Assembly: GCF_014926585.1 (NCBI RefSeq)
Contig: NZ_CP045422.1
Location: 496,001-560,000 of the forward strand
DNA: 64,000 nt
Source of the DNA: Devosia beringensis
Lineage (GTDB): Bacteria; Pseudomonadota; Alphaproteobacteria; Rhizobiales; Devosiaceae
Reading direction: 5' to 3'
In this document: positions 44,011-52,777 of the stretch, piece after piece
How the letters are laid out: every line of letters starts with the position of its first letter
Position numbering within the stretch: the first letter of the stretch is position 1
The notes under the pieces: model-generated
Told to the model about the DNA's origin: nothing
Databases searched by the model: none
Seen by the model: only the letters and a program-made list of their open reading frames with translations
Translations under genes and position numbers: made by a program

Positions 44011-44826
44011 TCAGGCCACGAAGGCTTGTCGGTCGGCCTGAGCAGTCGTCTCCGCCACGATGAGCCGCACGCCTGCCGTTTCCAGCATTTGTCGGTCTTC
44101 GTCGCGGATGCCGGCGTCGGTGACGACGGCGGCTATTCGGTCGAGGCCACACAGAATGAGGCTCGATCTGCCCGAAAACTTGGATGAGTCCGCCAGCACG
44201 ATCAGCTCGTCGGCCTGGCCGATCAGGCCGAGCTCAGACTGGACGACCATTGGGTCGGCCTCCATCAGTCCGTGCGCGCCGATGCCCTGGCAGCCGATGA
44301 ACATGCGCTTGGCATAAAAATGCGATGCCACCACGCCGCCAAAGGGCGAGAGGATGACATTCTGCTCGCGATAGACCGTGCCGCCCGGAATGACGACCGA
44401 ATTGCGCGAATTGTGAATGAGATATTCGGCGATGGCGAAGCTGTTGGTGAAGACCGACAAGCGCCGCGAGGTCAGGAAATGCACCATCTGGTAGGTGGTC
44501 GTGCCGCCATTGATGATGATCGGCTCGCCATCGGCGCAGAGCTCGGCCGCGGCCCGGGCAATGGCGCGCTTCTGCTCGATATTGATGGTCTCGTTGACCG
44601 AGAACGGCCGCCCCATTAGTGCCGACTGCTCGGGCGGGTTGATGGCTTCGGCGCCGCCGCGCACCCGCCGCACTTCGCCGCGCAGGTCGAGCGCGGCAAT
44701 GTCACGCCTGATGGTCGCCTCGGACGAGCCCGTGACCTCGCAGATGTCCGCCACCGTCACGACGGGACGCGTCTGGACGGCTGCAATGATCACTCTGTGG
44801 CGTTCGGTTTCGTGCAAGGCAGCCAT
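44011..44826 (-). CDS. rhaR: DeoR-family regulator of rhamnose genes
   Basis: This 271-residue repressor has an N-terminal DeoR helix-turn-helix (IAAVQTRPVVTVADICEVTG, SSEATIRRDIAALDLRGEV) and a C-terminal sugar-phosphate-sensing domain (INGGTTTYQMVHFL; GLIGQADELIVLADSSKF). It stands at the head of the transporter genes and is divergent from rhaDI, so the shared 173-bp region probably controls both. Repeated TCAATCA motifs there are good operator candidates. This DeoR-type RhaR is the rhizobial form, unlike the AraC-type RhaR of E. coli. Confidence 0.9.
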   Translation of the reverse strand: MAALHETERHRVIIAAVQTRPVVTVADICEVTGSSEATIRRDIAALDLRGEVRRVRGGAEAINPPEQSALMGRPFSVNETINIEQKRAIARAAAELCADGEPIIINGGTTTYQMVHFLTSRRLSVFTNSFAIAEYLIHNSRNSVVIPGGTVYREQNVILSPFGGVVASHFYAKRMFIGCQGIGAHGLMEADPMVVQSELGLIGQADELIVLADSSKFSGRSSLILCGLDRIAAVVTDAGIRDEDRQMLETAGVRLIVAETTAQADRQAFVA

Positions 44827-44853
44827 CCTCCTGGCGCATTACTACTCATCCAT

Positions 44854-44935
44854 TTCAATCAGTGTCAATCATCAAACCGTCAACTTCGAAACATGTCAGT
44901 CGCTCATGCTTGCTTATGATCGTTTCTGATTGACA
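44854..44935. promoter_or_regulatory. Candidate RhaR operator cluster in the rhaR-rhaD region
   Basis: TTCAATCA (44854-44861) and GTCAATCA (44864-44871) are direct repeats 10 bp apart. TGATTGACA (44927-44935) is the exact inverse of TGTCAATCA (44863-44871). Three copies in a 173-bp divergent promoter region fit one-turn spaced DeoR-type sites that could loop. Confidence 0.6.
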
Positions 44936-44999
44936 GCTTGGCGCGATCGTGGCCATGTCCGGGCAATATTCATAACCGCTACCCTCTGGGAGGAGTCTC

Positions 45000-47099
45000 A
45001 TGTCCACTTCCGCGCCCAAGCGCCTCGCCAACCTCTGGGACGACGCCACGGCCGCCGCCATGAGCGAGCCGGAACGTCTCGTCTATCGCTCAAACCTGCT
45101 GGGATCAGACAAGCGCGTCACCAATTACGGTGGCGGCAATACCTCCTCCAAGATCATGCAGAAGGACCCGCTGACCGGCGAAACCGTGGAAGTGCTGTGG
45201 GTCAAGGGTTCGGGCGGCGACAGCGCCTCGATCAAGCTCGATGGCTTTTCCACCCTCTATATGGACAAGCTGCGCGCCCTGAAGGGCCTCTATCGCGGCG
45301 TCGAATTCGAAGACGAGATGGTCGGCTACCTGCCGCACGCCACGTTCAACCTCAATCCGCGCGCCGCCTCGATCGACACGCCGCTGCATGCATATGTGAA
45401 CCACGCCTATGTGGACCACATGCATCCCGACGCGATCATCGCCATCGCTGCATCGGTCAATTCGAAAGAACTTACCCAGCAGATCTTCGGCGACAGCATT
45501 GGCTGGCTGCCCTGGAAGAAGCCCGGCTTCGAGCTGGGCCTGTGGCTGGGCAAGTATTGCGAAGAGAACCCCAATGCCAAGGGCCTGATCCTCGAAAGCC
45601 ATGGCCTCTTCACCTGGGGCGATACGCCCAAGGAGTGCTACGAAACCACGCTTGCCATCATCAACCAGGCCATCGAATGGTTTGAAGGCCAGACGGAAGG
45701 CAAGACCATCTTTGGTGGCGAGGCCGTCAAGGCCCTGCCCGCCGAGCAGCGCCGTGCCATCGCCGCCAAGCTGATGCCGAAAATCCGCGGCCTGATTTCC
45801 GAAGACAGCCACAAGCTGGGCCATTTCGATGACTCGGCTGCCGTGCTGGAATTCGTCAATTCCAATGATCTGCGCCCGCTGGCCGCTCTGGGCACCTCCT
45901 GCCCCGACCACTTCCTGCGCACCAAGATCCGCCCGCTGGTGATCGACTTCGATCCGGCCAATCCCGATATCGACGCCGTTCTCGCCAAAATTCCCGCCGA
46001 CATCGCCGGCTATCGCGCCGACTACCAGGCCTATTACGACCGCTGCAAGCATGACAATTCGCCCGCCGTGCGCGATCCCAATGCCGTGGTCTATCTGATG
46101 CCGGGCGTCGGCATGTTCACCTTCGCCAAGGACAAGGCCACCGCCCGCATTTCGGGCGAGTTCTATGTCAACGCCATCAATGTGATGCGCGGCGCCTCGA
46201 CCGTTTCCACCTATGTCGGCCTGCCCGAGCAGGAAGCCTTCGACATCGAATACTGGCTGCTCGAAGAGGCCAAGCTGAGCCGCATGCCCAAGCCCAAATC
46301 GCTGGCCGGCAAGATTGCTCTCGTCACCGGCGGCGCCGGCGGCATCGGCAAGGCCACGGCCGTGCGCCTCTTGCGTGAAGGTGCCTGCGTCGTGCTGGCC
46401 GATATCGACGAGACGGCTCTGGCCGCGGCCAATGACGAGCTCGCCGGCGCCTTCGGCAAGGACTTCGTCCGCCCCGTCATCGTCAATGTCACCAGGGAAG
46501 AGGCCGTTATTGCCGGCTTTGCCCATGCCGTGGTCGAATTCGGCGGCCTCGATATCCTCGTCTCCAATGCCGGTCTCGCCTCTTCGGCGCCGATCGAGGA
46601 GACGACGCTCGAGCTGTGGAACAAGAACATGGACATCCTCAGCACCGGGTATTTCCTTGTGTCCCGCGAAGCCTTCCGCCTGTTCCGCAGCCAGAAAATC
46701 GGCGGCAATGTCGTCTTCGTCGCCTCCAAGAACGGTCTGGCCGCTTCGCCCAATGCCTCGGCCTATTGCACCGCCAAGGCCGCCGAGATCCATCTCGCTC
46801 GATGCCTCGCCCTCGAAGGCGCCGGCGAGCAGATCCGCGTCAACGTGGTCAATCCGGACGCCGTGCTGCGCGGCTCCAAGATCTGGGCCGGCGAATGGCT
46901 CGAGCAGCGCGCCTCGACCTACAAGACCGACAAGGATGGCCTTGAGGAAATGTATCGCGAGCGCTCGCTGCTCAAGCGCAGCGTCTTCCCCGAGGATATC
47001 GCCGAAGCCATCTACTTCTTCGCCTCGGACGCCTCGGCCAAGTCGACCGGCAATATCATCAATGTCGACGCGGGCAATGCCCAGTCGTTCACGCGGTAA
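45000..47099 (+). CDS. rhaD: Bifunctional rhamnulose-1-phosphate aldolase / lactaldehyde dehydrogenase
   Basis: This 699-residue fusion has an N-terminal class II aldolase domain (~1-430; NYGGGNTSSKIM, VKGSGGDSASI, the metal site VDHMHPDAIIAIAA and LESHGLFTWGD) and a C-terminal short-chain dehydrogenase (~435-699; IALVTGGAGGIGKATAVRLL, VSNAGLASSAPIEET, SAYCTAKAAEIHLARCLALE). The aldolase should cleave L-rhamnulose-1-phosphate into DHAP and L-lactaldehyde, which the dehydrogenase oxidises to lactate. This fused form is standard in rhizobia. The start is preceded by TGGGAGGAGTCTC. It is followed 10 bp later by rhaI. Confidence 0.93.
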   Translation: MSTSAPKRLANLWDDATAAAMSEPERLVYRSNLLGSDKRVTNYGGGNTSSKIMQKDPLTGETVEVLWVKGSGGDSASIKLDGFSTLYMDKLRALKGLYRGVEFEDEMVGYLPHATFNLNPRAASIDTPLHAYVNHAYVDHMHPDAIIAIAASVNSKELTQQIFGDSIGWLPWKKPGFELGLWLGKYCEENPNAKGLILESHGLFTWGDTPKECYETTLAIINQAIEWFEGQTEGKTIFGGEAVKALPAEQRRAIAAKLMPKIRGLISEDSHKLGHFDDSAAVLEFVNSNDLRPLAALGTSCPDHFLRTKIRPLVIDFDPANPDIDAVLAKIPADIAGYRADYQAYYDRCKHDNSPAVRDPNAVVYLMPGVGMFTFAKDKATARISGEFYVNAINVMRGASTVSTYVGLPEQEAFDIEYWLLEEAKLSRMPKPKSLAGKIALVTGGAGGIGKATAVRLLREGACVVLADIDETALAAANDELAGAFGKDFVRPVIVNVTREEAVIAGFAHAVVEFGGLDILVSNAGLASSAPIEETTLELWNKNMDILSTGYFLVSREAFRLFRSQKIGGNVVFVASKNGLAASPNASAYCTAKAAEIHLARCLALEGAGEQIRVNVVNPDAVLRGSKIWAGEWLEQRASTYKTDKDGLEEMYRERSLLKRSVFPEDIAEAIYFFASDASAKSTGNIINVDAGNAQSFTR

Positions 47100-47109
47100 G
47101 GATCAAGCG

Positions 47110-48399
47110 ATGACCGAACACATCATCGACGCGTCCGTCGTCGAGGCGGAAAATGCCAAGCGCATTGCCGATCTCAATGTCGATTACGACACGCTGGGCG
47201 AACGCCTCGACCGGCGCGGCGTCGACATCGACGCCATCAAGGCCAAGGTGGCCGGCTTCAACGTCGCCGTTCCCTCCTGGGGCGTCGGCACCGGCGGCAC
47301 CCGCTTTGCCCGCTTTCCGGGCCTGGGCGAGCCGCGCGACATTTTCGACAAGATCGAGGACTGCGCCGTCATCGCCCAGTTGACGCAGGCGACCAATACG
47401 GTCTCGCTGCATATCCCCTGGGACAAAGCCGATCCCAACCGCCTCAAGCAGGCGGCCAGCCGGTTCAGCCTCGGCTTTGACGCGATGAATTCCAACACCT
47501 TTTCGGACGCGCGCGGCCAGTTGCAGAGCTACAAGTTCGGCTCGCTCAGCCATGCCGATGCCGGCACCCGCAGCCAAGCCATCGAGCACAATATCGAATG
47601 TATCGAGATCGGCCAGACGCTGGGTTCGAAGGCCCTCACCGTCTGGATCGGCGATGGCTCGAACTTCCCCGGCCAGGTCAATTTCGCCGACCAGTTCGGC
47701 CACTATCTCGACTCGATGAAGGCGGTCTATGCCGCCCTGCCCGATGACTGGCGCATCTATACTGAACACAAGATGTACGAGCCGGCCTTCTATTCCACCG
47801 TCGTGCAGGACTGGGGCACCAATTACCTCATCGCCAAGGAACTGGGCGACAAGGCATTCTGCCTGGTCGATCTCGGCCACCACGCGCCCAACGTCAATAT
47901 CGAGATGATCGTCAGCCGGCTGGCCCAGTTCGGCAAGCTGGGCGGCTTCCACTTCAACGACAGCAAATATGGCGACGACGATCTCGATGCCGGCGCCATC
48001 GACCCCTATCGCCTGTTCCTGGTGTTCAACGAACTGGTCGATATCGAGGGCAAGGATGCCAATTTCCATCCCGCCCACATGCTCGACCAGTCGCACAACG
48101 TCACCGACCCCATCGAGTCGCTGATGCTGTCGGCCTCGGACGTGCAGCGCGCCTATGCCCAGGCCCTGCTGGTCGATCGCAAGGAACTGGCTGCGGCGCA
48201 GCAGGGCAATGATGCCCTCGCCGCCACCCAGGCTTTGCGCCTCGCCTATCGCACCGATGTCGAGCCGATCCTGGCCATGGCCCGCTATGACCATGGCGGC
48301 GCCATCGACCTGCTCGGCAGCTATCGCGCATCGGGCTATCGCGCCAAGGTCGCCGCCGTGCGTCCCGCCGTTGAAGGCGGCTCCGGCGGCATCGTCTAG
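47110..48399 (+). CDS. rhaI: L-rhamnose isomerase (rhizobial RhaI type)
   Basis: This 429-residue TIM-barrel sugar isomerase should convert L-rhamnose to L-rhamnulose. It contains LNVDYDTLGERLDRRGVDID, VPSWGVGTGGTRFARFPG, metal-site stretches WIGDGSNFPGQVNFADQFGH, YTEHKMYEPAFYSTVVQDWG and FCLVDLGHHAPNVNIEMIVS, and GGFHFNDSKYGDDDLDAGAI. These match the rhizobial RhaI/Pseudomonas stutzeri-type isomerase rather than E. coli RhaA. It ends the rhaDI operon and is followed by a strong bidirectional-looking terminator. Confidence 0.93.
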   Translation: MTEHIIDASVVEAENAKRIADLNVDYDTLGERLDRRGVDIDAIKAKVAGFNVAVPSWGVGTGGTRFARFPGLGEPRDIFDKIEDCAVIAQLTQATNTVSLHIPWDKADPNRLKQAASRFSLGFDAMNSNTFSDARGQLQSYKFGSLSHADAGTRSQAIEHNIECIEIGQTLGSKALTVWIGDGSNFPGQVNFADQFGHYLDSMKAVYAALPDDWRIYTEHKMYEPAFYSTVVQDWGTNYLIAKELGDKAFCLVDLGHHAPNVNIEMIVSRLAQFGKLGGFHFNDSKYGDDDLDAGAIDPYRLFLVFNELVDIEGKDANFHPAHMLDQSHNVTDPIESLMLSASDVQRAYAQALLVDRKELAAAQQGNDALAATQALRLAYRTDVEPILAMARYDHGGAIDLLGSYRASGYRAKVAAVRPAVEGGSGGIV

Positions 48400-48422
48400 C
48401 TTCCAACGCTCCTCCCAGAGCG

Positions 48423-48455
48423 AAAGGCCCGGTGCGCAATCACCGGGCCTTTGTC
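48423..48455. terminator. Strong terminator after rhaI
   Basis: AAAGGCCCGGTG pairs perfectly over 12 bp with CACCGGGCCTTT (6-base loop), followed by TTTG. The A-rich 5' flank gives a short U-run on the other strand, so it may also serve the convergent DUF5680 gene whose stop touches it. Confidence 0.88.
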
Positions 48456-48915
48456 ATGGCCGGATCAGGCCGCCGAAATAGTCGAGGGCATAGGCCTGTT
48501 CGCCCTGCACAGAGATGGTTTCGCGGCCATGGAAGTGGCGCGCGTCGCCGGTGCTGGTGTCCACATAGTGCCCATGTGGCCCGGTCCAGTCGAAGCCGCC
48601 GAGGAAGCGCCCCTCGCCATACAGTGCCGACAGTGCGCCCTTGATGGTCTCGCCAGCGCGCTGGCCGTCGATCAGGTCGGGCCGCAGGATATGGCCGTAG
48701 TAGTTCATGGCCCAGACCGGCGCGTCGTCCAGCCAGATGGTTTCCTGCCCCAGGAAGTCGGTGCCGCCGAAATAGCTGTCGAGATAGCGCCAGCGACCCT
48801 GGCTCCAGCCCAGATCATGCGATCCCGGGCGCGAGGACGCCGCCTTGGCGCCGCCCCCCATATAGGTGGCCGCCTTGGCCGCTACGATGATCGATGTCAG
48901 TTCCTCGATAGTCAT
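48454..48915 (-). CDS. DUF5680 domain-containing protein
   Basis: This 153-residue soluble protein has the features of DUF5680: KAATYMGGGAKAASSRPGSH, RWRYLDSYFGGTDFLGQETI, WLDDAPVWAMNYYGHI and GFDWTGPHGHYVD. In other bacteria the domain is often attached to a helix-turn-helix; here it stands alone. No enzymatic motif is known to me. It is monocistronic, convergent with rhaI. The name of the family is from memory and the function is unknown. Confidence 0.75.
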   Translation of the reverse strand: MTIEELTSIIVAAKAATYMGGGAKAASSRPGSHDLGWSQGRWRYLDSYFGGTDFLGQETIWLDDAPVWAMNYYGHILRPDLIDGQRAGETIKGALSALYGEGRFLGGFDWTGPHGHYVDTSTGDARHFHGRETISVQGEQAYALDYFGGLIRP

Positions 48916-48988
48916 TTTCGCCCCCAGCCTGTTGCTGGAGGCGATCTAGCCTGCGCCGCTGTCAAGCTGTGTCAGCAGGCCAGAGCCC

Positions 48989-50485
48989 CTACTTCATCGT
49001 GGGCATCTGGAATTCCGCCCCGTCCTTGATGCCGCTGGGCCAGCGGGCGGTCACCGTCTTGGTGCGGGTCCAGAAGCGGATGGCGTCGGTGCCGTGCTGG
49101 TTGAGATCGCCGAAGGCGCTGGCCTTCCAGCCGCCGAAGCTGTGATAGGCCAGCGGCACCGGCACCGGCACATTGATGCCCACCATGCCGACATTGACCC
49201 GCGCCGCGAAATCGCGCGCCGCGTCGCCGTCGCGGGTGAAGATCGCCGTGCCATTGCCATAGGGGTTGTCCATGGTCAGCTTGAGCGCGGCTTCATAGGT
49301 CTGGGCACGCACCACGCTCAGCACTGGCCCGAAGATTTCTTCCTTGTAGATATCCATCTCGGCGGTGACATTGTCGAACAGCGATGGCCCGACAAAATAG
49401 CCGTTCTCATAGCCCTGGAGGGTAAAGCCGCGACCATCGACCGCCAGCGTCGCGCCCTGGGCCAGGCCACTCTCGACGAGGGCGGCGATGCGCTCCTGGC
49501 TGGCCTTGGTGATCACCGGGCCCATTTCGCTGGCCGGATCTGTGGCCGGGCCTACCTTGAGCGCGTCGATGCGCGGCTTGAGCGCGGCGATCAGTCGGTC
49601 CGCCGTGGCATCACCCACCGGGACCGCCACCGATACCGCCATGCAGCGCTCGCCGGCCGAGCCATAGCCGGCGCCCATCAGCGCGTCGGCGGCCTTGTCC
49701 ATGTCGGCATCGGGCATGATGATCATGTGGTTCTTGGCGCCACCAAAGGCCTGCACGCGCTTGCCCTCGCCTGCCGCCGTTGCATAGACATAGCGGGCAA
49801 TGGGGGTGGAGCCGACAAAAGTGACCGCGCCGATCTGGTCGTGGTGGAGAATGCCATCGACCACGGCCTTGCCGCCATGCACGACATTGAGGATGCCCTT
49901 GGGCAGCCCGGCCTCGATGGCCAGTTCGGCCAGCATGACCGGCACCGAGGGGTCGCGTTCGGATGGTTTGAGGATGAAGGCATTGCCGGCGGCGATGGCG
50001 GGCGAGAGCATCCAGAGCGGGATCATGGCCGGGAAATTGAACGGGGTAATGCCGGCGCCGATGCCGACCGGCTGGCGCATGGAATACATGTCGATGCCCG
50101 GCCCGGCCCCGTCGGTGAACTCGCCCTTGAGCAGGTGCGGCGCCCCGGCGGCGAATTCGGCAACCTCGAGGCCGCGCAGGATATCGCCCTTGGCGTCTTC
50201 CACCGTCTTGCCGTGCTCGGCGCTGAGCATTTCGGCCAGTTTGTGCATGTCGCGGTTGATCAGCGCCACGAAGTTGAAGAAGACCCGGGCGCGGCGCTGC
50301 GGATTGGTGGCGGCCCATTTCGGCTGCGCTGCAGCGGCCGAGGCCACGGCGGCATCGAGATCAGCCTTGGTCGCCAGCGCCACGCGCGCCTGCACCTCGC
50401 CCGTAGCCGGGTTGAACACGTCTTGGAATTCGGCGCTGTTGCCGGTGGTCTCAGTGCCGTCGATGAAGTGGCCAATGGTGCGCAT
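48989..50485 (-). CDS. mmsA: CoA-acylating methylmalonate-semialdehyde dehydrogenase
   Basis: This 498-residue aldehyde dehydrogenase converts methylmalonate or malonate semialdehyde to propionyl- or acetyl-CoA in valine and inositol breakdown. The N terminus IGHFIDGTETTGNSAEFQDV, GITPFNFPAMIPLWMLSPAI and the catalytic cysteine in GSAGERCMAVSVAV (rather than the GQxC of ordinary ALDHs) are hallmarks of MmsA. A LysR gene is divergent 94 bp upstream and may regulate it. No valine or inositol genes are adjacent. Confidence 0.94.
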   Translation of the reverse strand: MRTIGHFIDGTETTGNSAEFQDVFNPATGEVQARVALATKADLDAAVASAAAAQPKWAATNPQRRARVFFNFVALINRDMHKLAEMLSAEHGKTVEDAKGDILRGLEVAEFAAGAPHLLKGEFTDGAGPGIDMYSMRQPVGIGAGITPFNFPAMIPLWMLSPAIAAGNAFILKPSERDPSVPVMLAELAIEAGLPKGILNVVHGGKAVVDGILHHDQIGAVTFVGSTPIARYVYATAAGEGKRVQAFGGAKNHMIIMPDADMDKAADALMGAGYGSAGERCMAVSVAVPVGDATADRLIAALKPRIDALKVGPATDPASEMGPVITKASQERIAALVESGLAQGATLAVDGRGFTLQGYENGYFVGPSLFDNVTAEMDIYKEEIFGPVLSVVRAQTYEAALKLTMDNPYGNGTAIFTRDGDAARDFAARVNVGMVGINVPVPVPLAYHSFGGWKASAFGDLNQHGTDAIRFWTRTKTVTARWPSGIKDGAEFQMPTMK

Positions 50486-50579
50486 GCGGGTCTCCCTTGT
50501 TGCCGGGGAGACTAGGCGCTACACTTTGCGCATCGCAACGCGATAGATTTTGCATCGGTTGTGCAGGAATTATAGCTCG

Positions 50580-51455
50580 ATGAACTGGGACGACGTCCGC
50601 ATCTTTCTGGCCGTGGCCCGCAATGGCCAGATCCTGGGCGCCGCCAAGGCGCTCAACCTCAACCATGCCACTGTCGCCAGGCGCCTCAGCGCGCTCGAAG
50701 CCGCGCTGGGCAGCACGCTATTCACCCGCAAGACCAATGGCTCAGATCTCTCGGGTGCCGGCGAGCGCTTTCTCGTCCATGCCGAGGCGATGGAAAGCGC
50801 CATGCTGGCGGCGAGCGCGTCGGCGGGGGCCGATAGCCGCATCGAGGGTACGGTGCGGGTCGGCGCGCCGGACGGCTTCGGCGTCGCCTTTCTCGCCCCG
50901 CGCCTCGGGGAACTGACCGCACGCCACAAGGGCCTGCGGGTCGAACTGGTGCCGGTGCCGCGCGCCTTTTCGCTCTCCCGCCGCGAGGCCGATATCGCCG
51001 TCACGCTGGAGCGCCCGCGCGAAGGCCGGCTGGTGGCGCGCAAGCTCACCGATTACCGCCTCGGCCTCTATGCCGCGCAGAGCTATCTCGACGCGCAGGG
51101 CATGCCCGCCGAACTGGCGGCGTTGGCCGATCATGCCCTGGTCGGCTATGTCGATGACCTGCTGTTTACCGCCTCGCTCGACTATACCGGCGAATTCCTC
51201 CGCGGCTGGCGCTCAAGCCTGGCGATTTCTTCGGCCATGGGCCAGACCGAGGCCGTGCGCGCCGGGGCCGGCATCGGCATCCTGCATGCCTTCATGGCAC
51301 AGCGCGATCCCGACCTGGTGCCGGTACTGCCGGCCCATAGCCTGACCCGCAGCTACTGGACGGTGGTGCACGAGGATCTACGCGCCGTCCGCCGGGTGGC
51401 GCTGGTGGCCGAGTTTCTCGCCGAGATCGTGGACCGCGAGCGGGCCATCTTCTAG
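50580..51455 (+). CDS. LysR-family transcriptional regulator
   Basis: This 291-residue protein has an N-terminal helix-turn-helix (MNWDDVRIFLAVARNGQILG, AAKALNLNHATVARRLSALE) and a LysR substrate domain (~90-290, with RVGAPDGFGVAFLAPRLGEL). The divergent position upstream of mmsA, with 94 bp between starts, suggests control of mmsA, as is usual for LysR genes. The ATG at 50580 begins the helix-turn-helix; an upstream in-frame start at 50550 adds ten residues. Its stop overlaps the convergent second LysR gene by four bases. Confidence 0.88.
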   Translation: MNWDDVRIFLAVARNGQILGAAKALNLNHATVARRLSALEAALGSTLFTRKTNGSDLSGAGERFLVHAEAMESAMLAASASAGADSRIEGTVRVGAPDGFGVAFLAPRLGELTARHKGLRVELVPVPRAFSLSRREADIAVTLERPREGRLVARKLTDYRLGLYAAQSYLDAQGMPAELAALADHALVGYVDDLLFTASLDYTGEFLRGWRSSLAISSAMGQTEAVRAGAGIGILHAFMAQRDPDLVPVLPAHSLTRSYWTVVHEDLRAVRRVALVAEFLAEIVDRERAIF

Positions 51456-52351
51456 CTCTGCTCCAAAGCCCGCAATGGCGCCGTGGCGTCAATGATCCAG
51501 TCGCGGAAGGCCTTGATCTTGGTCCAGTTGCGGCGGCTTTCGGGATAGACGAAATAGTAGTGATGCCCGACCCAGCCGACCCGGTCGAAGGGCTGGGCCA
51601 GCAGCCCCGCCGCCACTTCATCGGCGTAGAACAGCGGCGTCAGCATGGCCACGCCGCTGCCGGCAATGGTGGCGCGCGATTCCAGATATTGCGAGCCGAG
51701 GCCGATAAAGGGCTTCTGCACCGCCGCTGCGGCCGGCACGCCGGCCATTTCCAGCCAGGCGGGCAGCCAGGGGTCGTCGGGCGAGATCTGCGGCACGCGC
51801 AGCAGATCGGCCGGCTCTCTTATGTCGTAGCGCTCGATCAGGCTGGGCTTGAGCATGGGGGCGAATTCGACCTTGGCCAGCGGATGGCCGATGAGCCCGG
51901 GCGGGATATGGCCCGTGGCCCTTATGCCGGCGTCGAACTCCTCCTGGGTGAAGTCGACCAGCACATTGCTGGTATCGATCTTGACCGCGATATCGGGGTG
52001 GCCGAGCTGGAACTGGCCGATCTGGCTGGCCAGCCAGCCGGTGGCAAAGGTATTGGTCACCGTCAGCGACAGCATGCCCTCGGCCCGCTCGCCGGTCTCG
52101 GCAAAGCTGGCGCGCAGCAGGTCAAAGGCCCGGCTGACCTCGGGCGCCAGCCTTGCGCCGGTCTCGCTCAAAGCGATCTGGCGCGGGCGGCGCAGGAAGA
52201 GCGGCGTCCCCACACGCTCCTCCAGTATCTTGATCTGATAGCTCACCGCGGCCTGGGTCATGCCCAGCTCGGCGGCCGCCCTGGTGAAGCTCAGGTGTCG
52301 GGCCACGGCCTCGAAGGCGCGTATCGCGGTCAGCGGCGGCAGTGCGCTCAT
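51452..52351 (-). CDS. LysR-family regulator, GcvA-like
   Basis: This 299-residue LysR protein has the GcvA-type N terminus (LPPLTAIRAFEAVARHLSFT, RAAAELGMTQAAVSYQIKIL) and the effector domain features LAPEVSRAFDLLR and VEFAPMLKPSLIE. GcvA-like regulators control glycine cleavage, beta-lactamase or many other targets, so the name gives only subfamily. It reads away from the DUF1127-like gene (divergent, 111 bp) and is convergent with the first LysR gene. No target can be assigned. Confidence 0.88.
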   Translation of the reverse strand: MSALPPLTAIRAFEAVARHLSFTRAAAELGMTQAAVSYQIKILEERVGTPLFLRRPRQIALSETGARLAPEVSRAFDLLRASFAETGERAEGMLSLTVTNTFATGWLASQIGQFQLGHPDIAVKIDTSNVLVDFTQEEFDAGIRATGHIPPGLIGHPLAKVEFAPMLKPSLIERYDIREPADLLRVPQISPDDPWLPAWLEMAGVPAAAAVQKPFIGLGSQYLESRATIAGSGVAMLTPLFYADEVAAGLLAQPFDRVGWVGHHYYFVYPESRRNWTKIKAFRDWIIDATAPLRALEQS

Positions 52352-52462
52352 GGATCAAATCTCCTTATGCCCACCCCTTGAGCTTTAGTTGGAAAATCCC
52401 CGCTTTTCCAGCCATTTTGCAATGACCATAAGCCAACAGGAGGCATCCGCATAAGGATGTTC

Positions 52463-52666
52463 ATGGCCATGATCACACTGACAAAGCCTGTCCATGCCCG
52501 CCGTTCGCGCCTGCTTGCCGCCCTCTCTATCCTGCTTGACCAGTTGGGCCGGCATGTCACTTCGCGACGCCGCCGCCAGACCACCATCGACCTGATCCAT
52601 ACCTCGCCACATCTGCGCCGGGACATCGGATTGGTGGAGGAGCACTTTTCGGTGCGGGGCCGCTAG
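52463..52666 (+). CDS. DUF1127-like small basic protein
   Basis: The product is a ~67-residue Arg-rich protein. The C-terminal half (SRRRRQTTIDLIHTSPHLRR, then DIGLVEEHF) resembles the DUF1127 module, where an arginine-rich helix and LRDIGL motif are typical. Longer DUF1127 proteins of this type bind RNA or regulate phosphate and carbon metabolism in Agrobacterium. The ATG at 52463 has AAGGA five bases before it; ATG at 52457 is also possible. A GC-rich hairpin repeat follows at 52693. Confidence 0.7.
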   Translation: MAMITLTKPVHARRSRLLAALSILLDQLGRHVTSRRRRQTTIDLIHTSPHLRRDIGLVEEHFSVRGR

Positions 52667-52692
52667 GCTGGCACGGATGGACGGGCCGACTT

Positions 52693-52714
52693 CCTCTCCC
52701 GTTCACGGGAGAGG
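52693..52714. repeat. Short palindromic intergenic repeat (CCTCTCCC unit)
   Basis: CCTCTCCCGT and ACGGGAGAGG form a 10-bp perfect stem with a 2-base loop between the DUF1127-like gene and ybaK. It resembles the hairpin units at 37737 and 42831. No U-run follows, so repeat rather than terminator is preferred. Confidence 0.55.
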
Positions 52715-52777
52715 ATTCCCACTGTCGGTTCGGCGCCACATCTTGCCTTCGCCGACGCCTGCCCTAAAACTGCAGCC

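Noticed and set aside
45105..46793. A 562-codon minus-strand frame opposite rhaD
   Set aside because: The opposite strand encodes a clear aldolase/dehydrogenase. The antisense product has no recognisable motif.
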